Of a stretch of 15,826 nucleotides of DNA, positions 14,148 through 15,826 are shown piece after piece (the stretch's first letter is position 1; each line of letters starts with the position of its first letter). Below the pieces are notes generated by a model, which was not told the origin of the DNA, did no database searches, and worked only from the letters and a program-made list of their open reading frames with translations. Source of the stretch: an uncultured Clostridium sp. Lineage in GTDB: Bacteria > Bacillota > Clostridia > Lachnospirales > Lachnospiraceae. The translations under genes and the position numbers were made by a program. Location: positions 1 to 15,826 of the forward strand of contig URNT01000055.1 of the NCBI GenBank assembly GCA_900549235.1, read 5' to 3'.

Positions 14148-14891
14148 TCACACCGCCTCCAGCTTCCCCGTATCCAGAAGCTGGATGGTTCCTCTGGAAA
14201 GCCTGACCATCCCCTCATTCTGAAAATACCGCAGCATCCGGGTGACCACCTCCCGGTGGGTACCCAGATGATTGGCAATGGTCTCGTGGGTGGTTTTGAG
14301 CGTCCTGCTTCCCTGGATGGATGCCTCCTCCAGAAGGAAACCGGCCAGGCGCTTATCCAGGCTTTTCCACATGATCTGCTCCATAAGCCACATCACCTCT
14401 GAAAAACGGGCGGCCATCACCTCATTAGTATAATTGGCAGCCGGCGCGGATTCCTCCATTATACTCTTATAAACCTCCGCAGGGATTACCCAGAAATCCG
14501 TATCCTCCTCCGCCTCAATCACCACCTCAAACTGGATGGAGCGGAGCATACAGGAAGCCGTAAAAAGGCACATATCCAGATCAAACAGGCGGTAAATGGT
14601 GATCTCCCGACCCTCATCTGAAAGGATATAGGCCCGAAGCCGGCCGGAGCGGATGAAAAGAAGGCCTGTACAGTCCCCGCTTCCGCTGTGGATCACCGTT
14701 CCCTTTCTCACGCTCCGGGTCATCAGGCTTCCCAGAATCCGGTCCTGCTGTCTTTTATTCAACTGATTCCATACGGGGAAGCTGCTTTGAAGCTCCATCA
14801 TCTCCCACTCTCCCTCCAGTCCCTTATGGGAACGGTACATCTGACTGTATTTTTCAAAGAAACGGGGATCGTCGTATTTATTTTCCTTCAT
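14148..14891 (-). CDS. Crp/Fnr-family transcriptional regulator
   Basis: A 247-residue protein with an N-terminal cyclic-nucleotide-binding-like barrel (about 35-150: SVRKGTVIHSGSGDCTGLLFI, GREITIYRLFDLDMCLF), a long dimer helix, and a C-terminal winged helix (about 180-240: TTHETIANHLGTHREVVTRML). The recognition helix carries Arg213, Glu214 and Arg218 with the same spacing as Arg180, Glu181 and Arg185 of E. coli CRP, which read GTGA half-sites. The four-cysteine arrangement of FNR is absent (cysteines only at 74, 108 and 114), so it is not an FNR-type iron-sulfur sensor. The effector is unknown; haem or another small molecule is possible. The start at 14891 lies inside the end of the RelA/SpoT gene (14-base overlap). 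The convergent ferredoxin operon, with a GTGA palindrome, is its most likely target. Confidence 0.9.
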   Translation of the reverse strand: MKENKYDDPRFFEKYSQMYRSHKGLEGEWEMMELQSSFPVWNQLNKRQQDRILGSLMTRSVRKGTVIHSGSGDCTGLLFIRSGRLRAYILSDEGREITIYRLFDLDMCLFTASCMLRSIQFEVVIEAEEDTDFWVIPAEVYKSIMEESAPAANYTNEVMAARFSEVMWLMEQIMWKSLDKRLAGFLLEEASIQGSRTLKTTHETIANHLGTHREVVTRMLRYFQNEGMVRLSRGTIQLLDTGKLEAV

Positions 14892-15660
14892 ACTCTTCCT
14901 TGTGGTCTCTCAGCCTTCTAAAATAAGAGCTCATCTCGTCTGCCATGCCCGAAAGCCGGTTGAGCAGGGTGGAAAAATCCTTCAGCATCACATCATCCTT
15001 AAAATAGGGGTATACAATGTCGTGATCGATCTCGCTCCAGCCCTCCTCAAAAAGGGTCCTTCCCTGGATCTCCACATAATAGCCCTTGTACTTGATGATA
15101 TAGTGAAGAGAACGGTAGATACCGTTTGATTTGATGTCGATCAGCTTCTCATCGTAGATCCTGGTATCTCCGTTGCGCCGGTACACCTTGGGACGCTCGG
15201 CGATATAGAAATGGCTCTCGTCTTCATCAAAATCCTGGAGGCGATCCTCTACATACAGGGCGGGATCATTTTCAAATACACGGGTAATGTAGCTGTGGAA
15301 ATGGATCCAGTCCTCCCGGTACAGGAAAAACACACGGATGCCAATCAGGTCGGTCATGTATTTGTGGTAATTGGTACAATCCAGCAGATCAAAGCGCTCA
15401 GGCTGCTCCTGGCGCTTACGGATGATCTTCTCCAGCAGATGAGTGGGATTTTTGGTGCGGTAACGGTAGGAATGGATCCCCGCCCGCTCTATATCATAAA
15501 GGTAATCGTTAACAAATTCCTTTCCGATCCCCCGCAGGGCAGCCTCCTTTTTCAGGTAATCCTCGTGGATCGCCGCCAGCTCCTCCCAGGATAAGGCGGC
15601 CCTCCGAAGATCCTCTGTATCCAGATTGTACTGCTTTAAAAATGTCTCTTGATCGATCAT
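14878..15660 (-). CDS. RelA/SpoT-domain (p)ppGpp synthetase
   Basis: A 260-residue protein with a single RelA/SpoT nucleotidyltransferase domain (about 45-215) and no HD hydrolase, TGS or ACT domain. It should make the alarmones ppGpp/pppGpp from ATP and GTP or GDP. Visible catalytic features are the basic ATP-site segment SYRYRTKNPTHLLEKI (64-79), DLIGIRV with the metal-binding Asp104, the GTP-stacking YRSLH (182-186), and EIQGRT with the second catalytic Glu197; in most relatives the residue after EIQ is Val or Ile, not Gly. FEEGWSEIDHDIVYPY is typical of the clostridial stand-alone form, which is longer at both ends than RelQ or RelP. An AAAAGGAGTG ribosome binding site precedes the ATG at 15660. 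It leads the crp-like gene, which starts inside its 3' end. Confidence 0.9.
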   Translation of the reverse strand: MIDQETFLKQYNLDTEDLRRAALSWEELAAIHEDYLKKEAALRGIGKEFVNDYLYDIERAGIHSYRYRTKNPTHLLEKIIRKRQEQPERFDLLDCTNYHKYMTDLIGIRVFFLYREDWIHFHSYITRVFENDPALYVEDRLQDFDEDESHFYIAERPKVYRRNGDTRIYDEKLIDIKSNGIYRSLHYIIKYKGYYVEIQGRTLFEEGWSEIDHDIVYPYFKDDVMLKDFSTLLNRLSGMADEMSSYFRRLRDHKEEYEGK

Positions 15661-15676
15661 TTGATCACTCCTTTTT

Positions 15677-15696
15677 ACACGCCGTCTGGAGCGTGT
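15677..15696 (-). other. 5'-leader stem-loop of the synthetase mRNA
   Basis: ACACGC (15677-15682) and GCGTGT (15691-15696) form a perfect 6-base stem around an 8-base loop. It lies between the predicted transcription start and the ribosome binding site, so the mRNA would begin with a hairpin directly followed by AAAAAGGAGTG. It may stabilise the 5' end or modulate initiation. Confidence 0.4.
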
Positions 15697-15704
15697 CTGG
15701 ATTT

Positions 15705-15732
15705 AGTATAGCATGTTTTTTACCGGTTGCAA
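15705..15732 (-). promoter_or_regulatory. Extended -10 promoter of the synthetase-crp unit
   Basis: On the minus strand a -35 TTGCAA (15727-15732) and -10 TATACT (15705-15710) are 16 bases apart, and TGC directly before the -10 makes it an extended -10. It lies 45 bases from the ATG. From 15733 to the right edge the sequence is A/T-rich and I see no supportable gene in it. Confidence 0.7.
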
Positions 15733-15826
15733 ATCATTTTGGGCTGTATGAGAAACAGTTATGGGCAGCAACGAGAGTCTATGAAAGTTTTTCTGTAAAT
15801 AAAGATTTAAAAGGTCTTCTATGATA

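Noticed and set aside
15642..15824. 60-codon plus-strand frame at the right edge
   Set aside because: Runs over the promoter and leader of the synthetase gene on the other strand, with no ribosome binding site.

Overview
Almost the whole window (about 966 to 15826) reads as chromosome of an anaerobic Firmicute, most likely a gut Lachnospiraceae (class Clostridia). Supporting signs are strong AGGAGG ribosome binding sites, sigma-A type promoters, moderately high GC, and a typical clostridial neighbourhood of mtaB, a small HPr-like gene, and thiI, nifS, rsmE and prmA. The first ~960 bases do not belong with the rest. They carry the C-terminal part of a DUF3987-type protein of the kind found in Bacteroidales, and an A/T-rich AATT repeat I associate with Bacteroidales genomes. 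This piece abuts the truncated 3' end of mtaB with no integrase, transposase or terminal repeat. I read it as a probable assembly chimera and not as a real insertion.

Layout: (1) 1-~960, foreign DUF3987 fragment, minus strand. (2) 955-2241, mtaB tRNA methylthiotransferase, minus strand, missing its extreme C-terminus. (3) 2285-2650, a monocistronic plus-strand unit with its own promoter and terminator, encoding an HPr-fold protein without the active-site histidine. (4) 2649-6869, a minus-strand translation and RNA-modification operon prmA-rsmE-nifS-thiI, with a good promoter inside a palindrome. (5) 6747-7222, a long gene-poor divergent region with a strong orphan plus-strand terminator. (6) 7147-11269, a plus-strand operon of two half-size ABC exporters that look like a degenerate/canonical heterodimer, followed by a MarR repressor; a candidate operator overlaps the -10. 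(7) 11276-13251, a minus-strand envelope-stress unit: SigV-like ECF sigma factor, RsiV-like transmembrane anti-sigma factor and a small lipoprotein, behind an ECF-type autopromoter. (8) 13277-14131, plus strand, a 2[4Fe-4S] ferredoxin and a NapH-like membrane Fe-S protein behind a promoter that looks activator-dependent. (9) 14148-15732, minus strand, a RelA/SpoT-domain ppGpp synthetase overlapping a Crp/Fnr-family regulator.

Working links: ThiI here has no rhodanese domain, so the adjacent cysteine desulfurase is its likely sulfur donor. MarR probably autoregulates the exporter operon. The sigma/anti-sigma pair probably responds to a cell-wall insult such as lysozyme and controls its own promoter. 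The Crp/Fnr protein is the obvious candidate activator of the convergent ferredoxin operon. No CRISPR array, tRNA, rRNA, insertion sequence or clearly new multi-gene system was seen; the most interesting items are regulatory sites and family variants.
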